64,000 bases of DNA from Saccharum officinarum (lineage: Eukaryota > Streptophyta > Magnoliopsida > Poales > Poaceae). The translations under genes and the position numbers were made by a program. Every line of letters begins with the position of its first letter. Within the stretch, counting starts at the first letter, position 1. Under the pieces are notes generated by a model, which saw only the letters and a program-made list of their open reading frames with translations, had not been told where the DNA came from and did not search any database. This document shows, piece after piece, positions 34,988 through 46,259 of the stretch. The stretch is taken from NCBI GenBank assembly GCA_020631735.1, contig CM036162.1:95032401-95096400 (forward strand), read 5' to 3'.

Positions 34988-37900
34988 TATAACACCCCTG
35001 AGTGTTAAGCATGCATTAACATTCCAAAGCATGAGCATCAGCATCTAATACATGTTTATCATCACATGCAATATAAATTCACTTGAATTGAAATGTGAAA
35101 AACATTGGTTTAAACCAAAATATTTGCATCTGCTTGCTAGAGTGTAGAACTTGTTTAGCTACAATTTTAGATAATCTAGAATTTAATAACATGATTTTTG
35201 GAGCAACTTTTGTATTCAAAATCTCCTCAAATTTTGCTTTTTTAAAATATTCTAGAAAAGTGAGTTTTTATTTAAATTTGGCTTTAAATCAATTATTCAA
35301 AATCTATTTAGAATTTTGAAAAGTGCCCTAAATGAAAGTTGTAGAGAATTAAATTTTGAACAACTTTTATTTTGGGGACAACTTGTGAAAATGTCTTTTT
35401 TATCTTCAAAATTCAAATTTGAATCAATTTAGAAAATCTGGAATTAAAATTATAAAAGAAAAAGGGATTTCGGCCTTAACGGGCTGCCGCCTCCGCTTCG
35501 GCCTGCTCACGCAAGCCAGCCTGGCCCGTCTCCCGCGTCCGCGCCTGCCCGCGCGCGCGCCGTGGCGACCGCGGCAGAGCATCGCCGCCCCGTGGCCGCC
35601 ATGCGCCGGCGCCACCCTCCGTGTGGCCATCCACGATCCCCGCGCGCTCGGCTCCTTGGCAACGCGCCCGCGCCCCTGCTTCCTCCCTCTCCCTCACTCG
35701 CTCTCTCTTTCGCCCGCCGCACGCCCCGCGTCCTCTCGCACGCTCGCCGCCGCTGCCGCTTGCTCCATAGCTGCGTTCTGCCGCCGGCGAGCCTTCTCCG
35801 AGCAATTGCTCGCGCGTCACGCTCCGCCATTTCCTCCTCTCCTCCGAACGAACCTCCGCGCTCCACCTCCGCCTTCGGTAAGGCGCCATTTTGCGCGTCC
35901 CGCCGCGCCACCATTTCCGGCCACCGCGCGCTCGTTCCGCCCCTCCGGCGTTCTCGCCCTCTCTCGACCCCCGCGCGCTGCGCTCTGGTGGTGGCCATTT
36001 TTCCGTGAGACTTGTGCGCCCGATCGCCGGTCCCCGCTCGGCAGGAGTTGGCCGTTGGCCGCCAGCGGGCATCGCTCCACCGTGACGTCGCGTGCTCCGG
36101 CGTCGCGCCCGTGCCCCGCTCCCTCCTCTCTGTCTTGCTTGGGCCGCAGTGCCAGTGGGCCGCGCCACCGAGCCGGGCCGCTCGTTCCTCCGCGCGGGCT
36201 GCCGAAACCGTTTTTAGCAGTGGGCCGTTGGAGCTCGCGGGCCGGCCTGTTAGGCAGAAAAGGATAATCAGAAATTCAATTTTTATTTTCTTTTAAAAGA
36301 AGAAATGTTGGGAAAATTGTTGTGTATCCGTTTTAGCTCCAAAAATTGTGAAACAAATTTTGTAGTGTTTCTCATGAGTAGATCTACAGTTTAAAAATGT
36401 TACATGTTAGTTTTGTGATACTTTTCTGTGTAGATTTATTTAATCTTTATAATTGCTGATATCTTTGAAAATGTGTAGTAAATTAAAGAAAGGTCAGAAA
36501 AATATGGTTCATGTTTTATTAATCTTCTTTGGTGATGTACTTTCTAGGAAAAATGTTTTTGAGGCATGTTCTGTGAAAAATTATGGAAGTGTAGTTCAAA
36601 TGCCTTTATTTGATTATTTTTGTTATTTTTGGTAGAGAGCAAAATTTGTATAACTCATGCATGTCATAATTTTTATGGTGTGCTTGTTTACTGTGGTTAA
36701 CATAGGAAAAATATGAAATCTGTTGTTTGACACTTTTTCTAGTACAAAGTATTTTTATGCTCATTATTATACTATAGCTTGTTTATTTTGTACAGATAGT
36801 TTTACTTATTCAAATTCCATGAAATTTGTGTAGTATACTATTTAGAGTAGGAGTGTGCTACTGTAATTTTTGTAGATTTTTACCTACAACAAAAATAGAT
36901 ATTGATGTGTAACCCTAGTTTAAATAGGAAATAAAAGTTATTCTTCATGAGTAATTAAAAGAAATAAGAAGTGTTTGGTGTATCTTTGAAGCACCAAACT
37001 ACCTTGTTGGTGTTACTTGGTAGGTTAAGGTATTAGGGTTTGGTAAAGTGTAGCAACAATTGTGTGAGAATTTTATGCTACCTAGTATAAGAGTAGATGA
37101 CTTGTTTTGTGGCACATGTTCTTGGATGATGTAGACTACCTTGTAGAAGATGTTGTCTGTAATCCATACTATTAGTTCAATGTGCTCATCTGCATATCAT
37201 GTCATCATAGCATTCCACCACATCCTGTGCACCGTCTACATGCTTACTTATGCAATTGCATCATACAGGATCGCAGGAGGAGTCGCAGGTAGCAGTGCTG
37301 GAAGAGCAGACTTGGACCGATCAGCAAGAGCCCCAGGCACAGGAGGTGCCCGAGGAAGAGGAACCATGAGAGGAGTTGCCCGAGTGCGTAAATCACCAGC
37401 CTAGCTCGTTCGAAAAAGGCAAGCCCTGGAGCATTCTAAGTCTCCTACTTTATAAAAGTAATTCTTTATATATGAGTTTTATATATTGTTGCATTAAGTT
37501 GTAAGAGTTGAGTGAAACCGTTGTTGCATTTATAATTATCCTTGTCCACCTGGATACCTCTTTACTCTATTAGGTCAAGATCGAATAATTGCTTAGCCTT
37601 ACTTAGACCGGTAGAAGTCGAGTGATTTCCAGTCACCTACGAGATATAGGTGAATACCTGGTTATGGTTAGCTATAATTGTTATCATGGAAAGTAACCAA
37701 GTATTGATGAATAAAGGGAGACCGGGCGGAGTTTTATAGGGTTTTGGACTATAGTGATTCCATCTGTGTCGATTAAGGACCGATCGTTGCTCGTCCCTCT
37801 TGTCATGTTGAACGCATGCCTCACATTTAGCTGGCCGAATAAAGTACCTTTCGACCGCGAAGCTAGTGACACTATTCGAGCCGGGATAAACTTGAATTGG

Positions 37901-38906
37901 CAGACTGGTGCTAAAGGGGGTATGACGGGGACGCGAAGAGTGAGCCCAAGGTGCGTCCTGGCAGTCGAGCGGTCCCTGGATAGTGTGATCCATGACTGTT
38001 ATCCCGTGGCTACTTGAAAAGTGTCATTGGTGATCTAAGCGACCCTGACGGGGGAAGCATGGTTTGTGTGAGGAATAAATCACCAGCTGGTTAGGAATCG
38101 ATTCGAATCGCCATCGCTCCTGGATAGTGAGCACTTGACTCGAGCTACAGCATCGTAGTAAAAATGATGGAACAATGTTGGTTACGTGGGTGATGTTGAA
38201 AATGCTAAACCTGAGATAGTAACCTTTGATATTAATGGTTAATCAAGTGATTGCTTTAGCGTAGGTGCTTACCTAGATTGAATAGGTTATAATAAAGATG
38301 ATGCAAAAAGACTTAAATTAATTTATTCATGATAACTTATGCTTTTCGCAAATGAGTCAAGCTAGCCCACTAAAAGAAAGCCTTGCATAATCCTTGGTGT
38401 CATTATTTCTGGTTTTGACGGGTAAGTCTAACTGAGTACCTTCTCGTACTCAGGGCGTTGTTCCCATTGTTGTTGCAGATGGCCAGATGTACTATGGTTA
38501 TTGCGTCAACTGTCTGTATCCGGCGATGGGCGACAACTAGGACCAAGGGCAATGGTCACTCCAGTTGTCTTATCTCATGCTTTTGTGGCTATGACTACCT
38601 GCTGGCACTGTAACTGAACTAAGTGTGTGTGTGGTTTAAAACTACTTGCTTCCACTATGTTATTTTGTGCGCGTGTTGTAATAACTTTTTATTCTGAACT
38701 CTGATGTATTCAACTTTTGTTGTGAACTTTCTATAGCATGTGACTGTGGCTGCTAAATCAGTACGATCTTAGTTGTATGTTGATTAGTTTGAAATCCCTC
38801 GTGATTTCACGGAATCTCAGGTTGTACGGGCTTAAGTTTGATAAATTATCTGTCTCGGTGGAAGATTTTCTTATTTAATCTCGTATAATCACGTTGATCC
38901 GTTACA
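34988..38906 (+). repeat. 3' LTR of the Tekay element
   Basis: Begins TATAACACCCCTGAG (the 5' LTR has TGTAACA, so G-to-A at the tip) and ends GATCCGTTACA followed by the TTCTT duplication. Colinear with the 5' LTR except for about 393 bp present only here (37020-37412). Confidence 0.9.
37020..37412 (+). other. LTR segment missing from the 5' LTR
   Basis: The 5' LTR reads ...TGTTACTTG then AAAAAGGCAAGCC. The 3' LTR has about 393 bp between the same words. The 5' LTR copy most likely lost it, because the comparable position of the older LTR at 6020-6100 carries related-looking sequence. Confidence 0.7.
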
Positions 38907-38911
38907 TTCTT
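38907..38911. repeat. target-site duplication TTCTT, right copy
   Basis: Matches 25110-25114 exactly. Confidence 0.9.
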
Positions 38912-39562
38912 CTCCCAACAATCATAACCAAAGGGCTAGAATCAAAGTGGAAAGAAAGAGCGGGGAGCATGTTTTTGGTGTAAAACCATTCGGAATGCCA
39001 CTCCTTCATAGAATCAACCAGGTCATAGTCAAAGAAAAGATTTTTCTTACCCTGGCATAATTGAATCCCACAGCCACCTAGAGGAGAAATATTGTCACTC
39101 CGGGGGTGTGGTTTCAGACGAAAGAAATAACAAAACAAGGAGATAGAAGGAGGGATTCCAAGGAAGGCTTCATAGAGATGAACAAACATGGACAAGTGAA
39201 AGCACACCATTCGGGGTCAGATGATTAAGACAAATCCTAAAATATTGACTGAAACGGTGAAGAAAAGCAAAGGCAGGCAAGCACAGGCTGGCCCAAACAA
39301 AAGAGATAAATAGAACAATCTCACCAGGACTAGGAGCAGGAACCCGATGTTGGTCGGGGACCTTCCAATCAACAAGGTCCTTCTCCTGGATCAGACCATC
39401 CTTGACCAAATCACGAAGCTAATCCTCCGTGGTAGTCAGAACGGGCCAAATCTTCTCCGCGGCCCTCATGGCGACGAATTCTTGATTCTCGATAAACTAG
39501 AGCGACACCTCCTCATCCACCAAGACCTCCTTCGACTTGCTTGCCGACTTCTTCTTACCCAT
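38912..39562 (-). pseudogene. antisense 'putative gypsy type transposon' gene, 5' exon
   Basis: The minus-strand ATG at 39562 gives MGKKKSASKSKEVLVDEEVS, then KIWPVLTTTED, LVKDGLIQEKDLVDWKVPDQ, PAPSPGEIVLFISFVWASL, HLTPNGVLS, LYEAFLGIPPSISLFCYFFR and MKEWHSEWFYTK. These are the landmarks of the grass Transposase_28 family. TAG stops near 39500 and 39420 and a frameshift near 39190 break it. It continues at 25109 beyond the Tekay insertion. It is encoded opposite to gag-pol, so it needs its own promoter, perhaps in 39563-41243 or in the 3' LTR acting in reverse. Confidence 0.7.
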
Positions 39563-41243
39563 ACAATGGCAACAATCTTGGGTTAGCAGCAAGAGATCAA
39601 CGGTGGAGGCGAGAACAATGGTGGAGCTCAGAGATCAACGACGGCAGTGAGGACAGCGGTGGAGCTCTGGAGATTAGGGTTTTTTTTGCAAAGATTGAAC
39701 GAGTAAAGGGCAAAAATAGGGTAAGAAACAAGAAGAAGAGGAGGACCCTTAAATAGATTTACAACGGTAAAAAAATGTGGCCCATCAGGCCCGCCTAACA
39801 CGGCATGGAAATGCAACGGTCCATTTTCCGCCATAACTGACACAGCCAAAACGATGGGTAAAGCAACCGTTCACAACAGTACAGTGCAACGGGCAGATCC
39901 AAGACTTATCCGTTCACACCATACCGTCAATAAAGTAATACAGATTACACAATTCAGAAAGAACTCGACATCCACAAGATTCATATGATACATTATAGTA
40001 CGCCTCCAGAGAACCTGAATACTTCAAAAACAACCCGGACCATGCTTAGAAGCAGTCAAACAACAAAGAGACGACAACAACAGGAGAAAGAAAGACTTTT
40101 TATTACAAATACCAACAAAGGACATAGGGTTATAGATCTTACAAGACCCAACGAACTTAGTACTACGACGAGCAAGGCAACAACAAAGAGCACAGGCAAA
40201 ACCTGGCTCTGGAAATGACCACGTGCTCCTAGCTACAACACGACAGAAGACAACCAATTCGGATACACTGTTATCTTCAAAGGAAGGACGCAGTGCATCC
40301 AAGATGGATATCAGTAGCACAGCAGGACAACACAGACTAGACAAGGATCATAGACATTAGTCTACCCAAGCCCGACGTGATCCTAGATCCGACGCTGATT
40401 TGCACCGGACAGTCATAAGGCAGAGTGGAAAGATCAACTTGAAGCCGCTGGATGATGGAACGAGTCCCATATCACAAGACTTCTTCCACCTGCCACCACG
40501 TACTACCTGGTATAATGCTATCATGAGATTAGTCTACCTCTAATCTCAATCACAAGACTTCTTCCACTCGCTATAAGACTTACGAGACTCACAACTCACA
40601 CCCGGGGGCTGATCCACTTCATAAACTACCATATTCATGACCACAAGACTACAAGCTCTACACCAAAACTTTGCCGAATTGCAGCAGCTCGCCAGGGGGT
40701 ATTTATAGGCCAAAGGAGCGGTGTACATAGAACAAGTGCACCAACAACAAAAGATTCAAAGAAATGATAGAAAGAAGTAAAGGAAAAGCAACCGCGCATG
40801 AAGACATAGTACTCGAGGACAGTATATCCAAAGGAATATGCCAACACAGTGCAACCCGTGACTACGCAAGCATTTAACCAACTCAACGGCCAACTACCAC
40901 CAACCACCCATAGAAGGAAGGACACTTGAGAATATGACAAAAGATCCTATATCTGAGTACGCTCTTCTTGTATAAAAAGAACCTGGATATATGCTCGGGG
41001 GCTGCAGGGTACATATCCTGAGAAGAGACTTTTAGTTTTTTCAACCAGAGTTCAAGACCCTCTAACTTTTTGTTCCAAATAAGCAAGAGGCTCGGGGGCT
41101 ACACTCAGTGAGTGCGATTTTTCTTTGAAAGATCACACATCACTTGAAAGACTTCTTCAAAATAAGACCACTTCAAGGCTTTACGTCGAAAGAACCCGGA
41201 ATGGAAGAAGCCTTCGAGTTCAACCATGAAATGCTCGGGGGCT
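39563..41243 (+). other. Tat 3' untranslated region and polypurine tract
   Basis: No gene recognised. The word (C/T)C(C/G)GGGGGCT recurs at about 40601, 40993, 41092 and 41234; the last copy abuts the 3' LTR and acts as the polypurine tract. Relative to the antisense gene this is the upstream region. Confidence 0.6.
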
Positions 41244-41702
41244 TGTCAATACGGGACTCATAGGTTTCCATAACAATACATCTACGGGTCGTGGGCCCTG
41301 GCCTGGCCCATGAACAGAGACTAGAAGGGATGTAGCGTCTACTACACCGAACTCAAATAGAATAGGCCAGACTAGTCGGACTACTATAGAAAGTAACTTC
41401 TGTATCTAGTTCAAGACACCTTCTTTGGATCCGACTAGGATTGTAACTGCACCACAGCCTTCTCTACCGATATAAAGAGAGGTTGTGGGCACCCCAGTAA
41501 GAACAAACAACACAACATAATCAATCTAATGTAAAGGCTAATGTCGATTGGACGTAGGGTTATTACTCGATCATCGATCGAGGGCCTGAACCAAAATAAA
41601 TCGGCTATCTCTGCGTTCACTGTTGAGTTCTAGCACGCACCGAAGCCCGAACAACTATCCCGGATACCCCCGTGGCAGGCTATCGGTGGTCAAACACTGA
41701 TA
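41244..41702 (+). repeat. 3' LTR of the Tat element
   Basis: 459 bp, from TGTCAATACGGG to CACTGATA, with the last 295 bp colinear with the 5' LTR. TATAAAG (41471-41477) is the likely promoter box. The terminal CA is changed to TA. Confidence 0.85.
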
Positions 41703-41772
41703 ATGAATCCAAAAGGATTTCATTGAATATCTTTATAAATAGGTTGTCATCAATTACTAAAAAGGGGAAGAT
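41703..41772 (+). pseudogene. Copia 3' noncoding remnant, right side of the nest
   Basis: ATATCTTTATAAATAGG, TGTCATCAATTACTAA and GGGGAAGAT match the last bases before the 3' LTR of the young Copia (63560-63609). About 0.9 kb of Copia sequence expected between 13650 and this point is absent, so material was lost around the Tat insertion. Confidence 0.75.
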
Positions 41773-43727
41773 TGAAAGCCTTAGTTTGGTTTTGGATAAT
41801 TGATGAAACCTAGCACTAACCTTGGTCATGAGCAATGATATGAACTAGGTTGGTGCAATCCAAGTGATTGGGCAAGATGAGGTCCATGGAGATGGAGATG
41901 GACATGTGTTGATGATGATCAAGCTCAGCTTGGAAAAGAAGAAAGAGAAAAATAAAAATCGAGATGATCAAGTTAAAGGTATAAGATAGGTTTTTGTTTT
42001 GCACTCAATACACCATAGAGGGTGTGAGTGACTTAGGATCGATAGTTGTACTACAAAGAGGGGAAATCTTTGGCTAAACGGTTTATTGAGTGCCACTAGG
42101 TGACATGAGTCTTGCATATGCATTTAGAAACCTAGTGTGCTAATTTTGACCCTTGTAAAGTGCTCTGAAAAATACTAACACATGTGCACATAAGTTCTAC
42201 ACTTTGTGGTTAGCAAGTTGGAAGCAAGGGTGAAGAGGTTGCGGACTTAGAAAAAGAAAAGGAGGCACGGGTACCTGACCGAACGCAGGTCACTGGACTG
42301 ACCTGCGCGTCCGGTCACTAACCCTAGGTCCCGGTCTGCCTAGATGGCATGACCGGAAGCTGGCCAGGTCTGACTTGCGCGTCAGGTCACATTTTGCTAT
42401 AGTGGCAAAATGGCATGACCGGACACGCAGGGGCTGCGTCAGGTCATGGCTGACATACGCTGATGTAAGCGTCGTGGGCGTGTGGTGAAGAGCGAGACAC
42501 TAAACGGACGCCGAGCGCGTCAGATCACCTCTGACCGGATGCGTTCGGTCACTAATTTTCACCCCTAGACCTTTACTAGAAATGAACGAGTGCCGCATTG
42601 CTTAGTGTTAGGTGCGCCGGAGCATCGTGTCCGATCGTTAGTTGACTCGAGCGCTAACTATTTAGTTACCGTTGAGATCGAGCGACTCAGATCCAAACGG
42701 GGACACGTGGATGGCCTGGAGCGACTGGACGCTAGTTGATCGAACGCAGGGGTGTGTCCGGTCAGTGTGTCCTATCACCCCAAGACTGTCCAATGGCTCT
42801 TTGTGCTTTGAAGGTCTATAAATCGAAAGGCACCGGCTTGGGGCTCACTCTCTTAGTATTTTGACATACTTGACATCCTTGTGAGCCTAAGCAAACACCT
42901 TCCACTCATCTCCATCATTAATTCATCATCATAGTGAAATTGAGAGTGATTCCAAGTGTATTTGCTTGAGTGATTGCATCTAGTGGCACTTGAGGATCAT
43001 TGTGGCTATGAAGTTCTTGTTACTCTTGGTGGTTACCGCCACCTAGATGGCTTGGAGCAGAGGAGGATCTTCGGCGTGATTGTTCTAGCTGGCTCTGATG
43101 ATTGTGAGGGGTCTTGCACCTTCCCTGGCGAAGAGACGCAAGGTAGCTCTAGTAAATTGCTCGTGTCATTGAATTACCTCACTTGTGGGTAGGTTCTTGT
43201 GGCGTCTCTTGTGGTGGGCCAGGTGTGTGATACCTATTAGCGTCGAACCACCAAGTGTTGGTCGACACAACGGGGACTAGTGTGCCAGCAAGCATATGAA
43301 CTTCAGAAGAAAAATTGGTTGTCTCTTGCCCTTTGGTATTCTCCCTGTGATTGAATTGGTGTTTATATTGTGATTGGTTCACTCCTCTACACGGCGGTAT
43401 AATCACCCTACTCACTCATTTATATTCCTGCAAACTAGGTGTCAAGCTCTTTAGTGCAGTTAGTCTTTCAGAGCTTGTTAGCTTGGTTAGTATGGCTCTT
43501 TAGTTAGTCTTTGAGAGCACACTAGCTTTAGTGAGTAGTGACCTAGCTTGTTGTGCGTGATAGTGATCATAGGTACTAGAATTGTTGGAATAGGTAGCTT
43601 GCAACCCTTATAGAGCTAGAGCAAAATTGCAATTACGCCGTTTGTGTTACTAACCAATTTGCTCTAGTGCTTTCTAGAAGTTTTTAATAGGCTATTCACC
43701 CCCCTCTAGCCATATTAGGACCTTTCA
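41773..43727 (+). repeat. 3' LTR of the older SIRE/Maximus Copia
   Basis: Starts TGAAAGCC after a short purine run and ends CACCCCCCTCTAGCC...ACCTTTCA, the same plan as the young LTR at 54957-56969. It has the GCGTCCGGTCA words, TATAAAT (42817-42823) and the GACACAACGGGGACTAG block. It is clearly older than the copy at 54957. Confidence 0.85.
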
Positions 43728-44899
43728 AGCGGCGGATCAAAGAAGCAATGCGAGGCCTTACTAGATAGGTAAACGAACAACAACATCGTTCAAGGGGGAG
43801 TTTAACGTTTTGGCATTATTAAGAACCCCACCTAACGAAATACAGAATTGCCATGAGATAAAAAGTTTTACTAAAACATTTGTCATTTTTGTGCATGTGG
43901 CACACTACACCCTCTTGCCACCATGGAGTCCGGTCAGCACGCACACGTGAAATAACTCGTAGTCGACACAGTGATTTTGGTGGTGAAGTAGCATGCGGAG
44001 GTGTGGTGGTACCGTTTTGGCGCCGTCGATGGAGGAGAAGGGGGGAGGGAGCATGTGCGAAGGGGACGTGTGGCTGTGGAACACGACGATCGTGCTCACG
44101 GCTACCTCACTGGGACCGTACGCCTGCGCCACCATAATGGACGCCATGCTCGCCATTGACCGATGGGACAGATGGCTAATTTTGTGGCGGAATCCATCAT
44201 GATTGTCGTTCGGAGGTCCAGTTGTGGCTGCGGTTGCTGTGAGAACTAGCGCATGGGGCTAGCTTGGTGGTGCTTGGCGCAGGGAGGCGAAGCGGGTAGG
44301 TGGGTCCCCCAGCACGTCACGCGGGGCCTAGTGCCTCATCGCTTGTCCCGCCAGGGCACTAGTCGCCGCCGTCCTCGTCCACTATGGCCACTCTTGCCTC
44401 GTCCTGTCATGACCTTCCTTATCTTTCATTGAGATCAGTGTTGGTGACACCGCCTGCATCGCTGCTGACATCTATGTCGCCTTCCGGACTGCGTCGCCAC
44501 GCACCACCACGCCATCGCCGCGATCGTACAATTCGTCGCCACAATGCACACTGCACGCGAGATGCTCACGAAAGAGGGGTACCGCGACATCATCGTGTCG
44601 CATGTGAAGCCGTTGTCCGCCAGTGAGATTTTGGGGCGCGCCACCGCCTTGACAGGAGGCTCACCTCAAGGCGTGCAGAATAACAAGGGGCAAGGGACTG
44701 GACTCTACGGTGGCAAGCAGATATGGTGTGCCACATGCATAAAAATGACAAATGTATTGGTAAAACTTCTCTTTCATGATAATTCTATAAGACAATTCTA
44801 AGAGCAATATTTGGATAGGTATTGTTTTTAATGATGACAAAAGGTTATTTTTTTCTGGATCACAAGAAACGAACTCATAACTCATTTTTAGGTGGACTT
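43728..44899. other. unassigned DNA with small ORFs
   Basis: Sequence flanking the older Copia LTR. Two short plus-strand readings look somewhat protein-like: CEGDVWLWNTTIVLTATSLG near 44053-44200, and AREMLTKEGYRDIIVSHVKP near 44550-44690. They have no recognised domain and no clear splice structure. They could be exon scraps carried by a DNA transposon or chance ORFs in GC-rich DNA. Confidence 0.3.
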
Positions 44900-46050
44900 G
44901 CTAGCGTCCGGACGTCCGATCCGGGGCGCTAGCGTTCAGACAGTGTCGCACAGCGAGCAAGTGAGTGCCCTGGCGCGTCGGGCTCGTGAGCTAGCGCCGG
45001 AGCAGCGGGCCCATGACGTCTCGGACGTCACTGGTGCCACCCCAGACCTCTCCCACGCCGCCCCGAATGTCGCCCGTGTCGCCAGCCGCTTCCCACGCAC
45101 ATCCCATGTGCACAGACCCGATCTACTTCTGAAACATCCAGATGCAACTGTTGCAACATACAAAAGAAGATAGATGAAATACTTTAAACAATCTTCTGAA
45201 ACACTTGCAAAAATACCTAAAAACACTTGAAAACTATTGCAAACATAGACAACATTCAGATGAAACACTTACAAGCATACGTTTGAAACACCTGAAACAC
45301 TTGAAAAACATATGATTGCATCATGCATGTATATACAGCATCCAGATCTACTATTGCAACATCTAGACATTGCACCATACGTCTGGAACAGATGAGACAT
45401 ATGGAACATACACTTGAAACACGCGTGTATAGCCATTACAACATGTGCAACATCCTAATCTACTTTCGCAACATCAATATACAATATACTTATAAAATAT
45501 ATGAAACACTTGAAACATACGCCTGCAACATGCGCTTTCAACGTAGCATCTACTTGCTGCTTGGATGAATGGAGACTTGTCGTCACGGAGCTCGACGCCG
45601 GCGTGGAGCTCGTCTCTCCGGTGGAGAAAGGCCACGGTAGGCCGCACCGGTGGAGAAGGCGGACCGCGCGCTGGATAAGGCCGTGAGGCGAGTCGGGCGC
45701 GCGTTAGAGAAAGGGCGTAGCGAGTTGCTTCGATGGATGAGGTAGGGCGCGGCAGCAACGATGACGCAGAGGGCGGCTGGGGACTGAAGCAGGAAGCTTG
45801 GATGGGAGGGGATCTATGGCGGCCTGGATTTTACGTCGCCCACCACGGGCACGAGTGGACGCTGTAACGGGAGGCAGAGGGGCGGACAGCACGGTGAACA
45901 CAGTAATGAGCAGACTAGGAAAATTATGGGTCGCAGAGACAGGGGAGCAGGAGAGCAGACCGGTTGGCTGTTGGGCCAGTCCGCTACGCAGGCACGAGAA
46001 GACAGCGTCCGGTCGCCCGGCATTTCTGTTTGCTAGGGGGTGAGCGTGTC
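44900..46050 (+). mobile_element. degenerate DNA-transposon-like repeat, copy A
   Basis: Starts CTAGCGTCCGGACGTCC, then carries about 400 bp of loosely tandem words of the type GAAACACTTGCAACAT (45120-45540), then a GC-rich segment. The same order occurs at 51975-52764 in the same orientation. The pattern is familiar from grass DNA transposons, but I cannot name the superfamily. No transposase is present. Confidence 0.5.
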
Positions 46051-46259
46051 CTGGATTCTAGAGGCTCACGGGATGACTCTGTTCCACCTGTCCCGCCTAA
46101 AAAAAAACCTGAAGCACACTCTTCAGTAATTCCACTAGGACCTCAGATCCGGGATCAACCCATCCCAAGTGTCAGACAGGCTCACGGCTCTATCTACCCG
46201 TTCCACAGGTGTGGAGCATACCGCACGCACCTCCACACTGCTTCCGTCTCCGGCCGGCG

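Larger units (their letters stand above)
25115..38906 (+). mobile_element. Tekay-type chromovirus with an extra histone-H3-like ORF
   Basis: 13.8 kb, with long LTRs (3534 and 3919 bp), a target duplication TTCTT, and a tRNA-Met-like primer site. Internal order: H3-tail-like ORF, coiled-coil ORF, gag with zinc knuckle, protease, RT, RNase H, integrase, chromodomain, polypurine tract. A chromodomain at the pol C-terminus defines chromoviruses, and LTRs of 3-4 kb suit the Tekay/Del clade. It sits inside the antisense gene of the Tat element. Eight in-frame TAG codons and an internal integrase deletion make this copy non-autonomous. Confidence 0.9.
13651..41702 (+). mobile_element. Tat-type Ty3/gypsy element with antisense gene, split by a Tekay insertion
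   Basis: Bounded by a truncated 5' LTR (13651-13945) and a full 3' LTR (41244-41702) that match each other. Order: primer-binding site, gag, protease, RT, RNase H, second RNase H, integrase, 170-bp tandem repeats, antisense spliced gene, polypurine tract, 3' LTR. A second RNase H, a long 3' region with tandem repeats and an antisense ORF are known traits of the Tat lineage (Ogre, Grande, RIRE). Subtracting the 13.8-kb Tekay insertion leaves about 14 kb of Tat sequence, in the usual size range. All coding parts carry stops or frameshifts. Confidence 0.8.
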
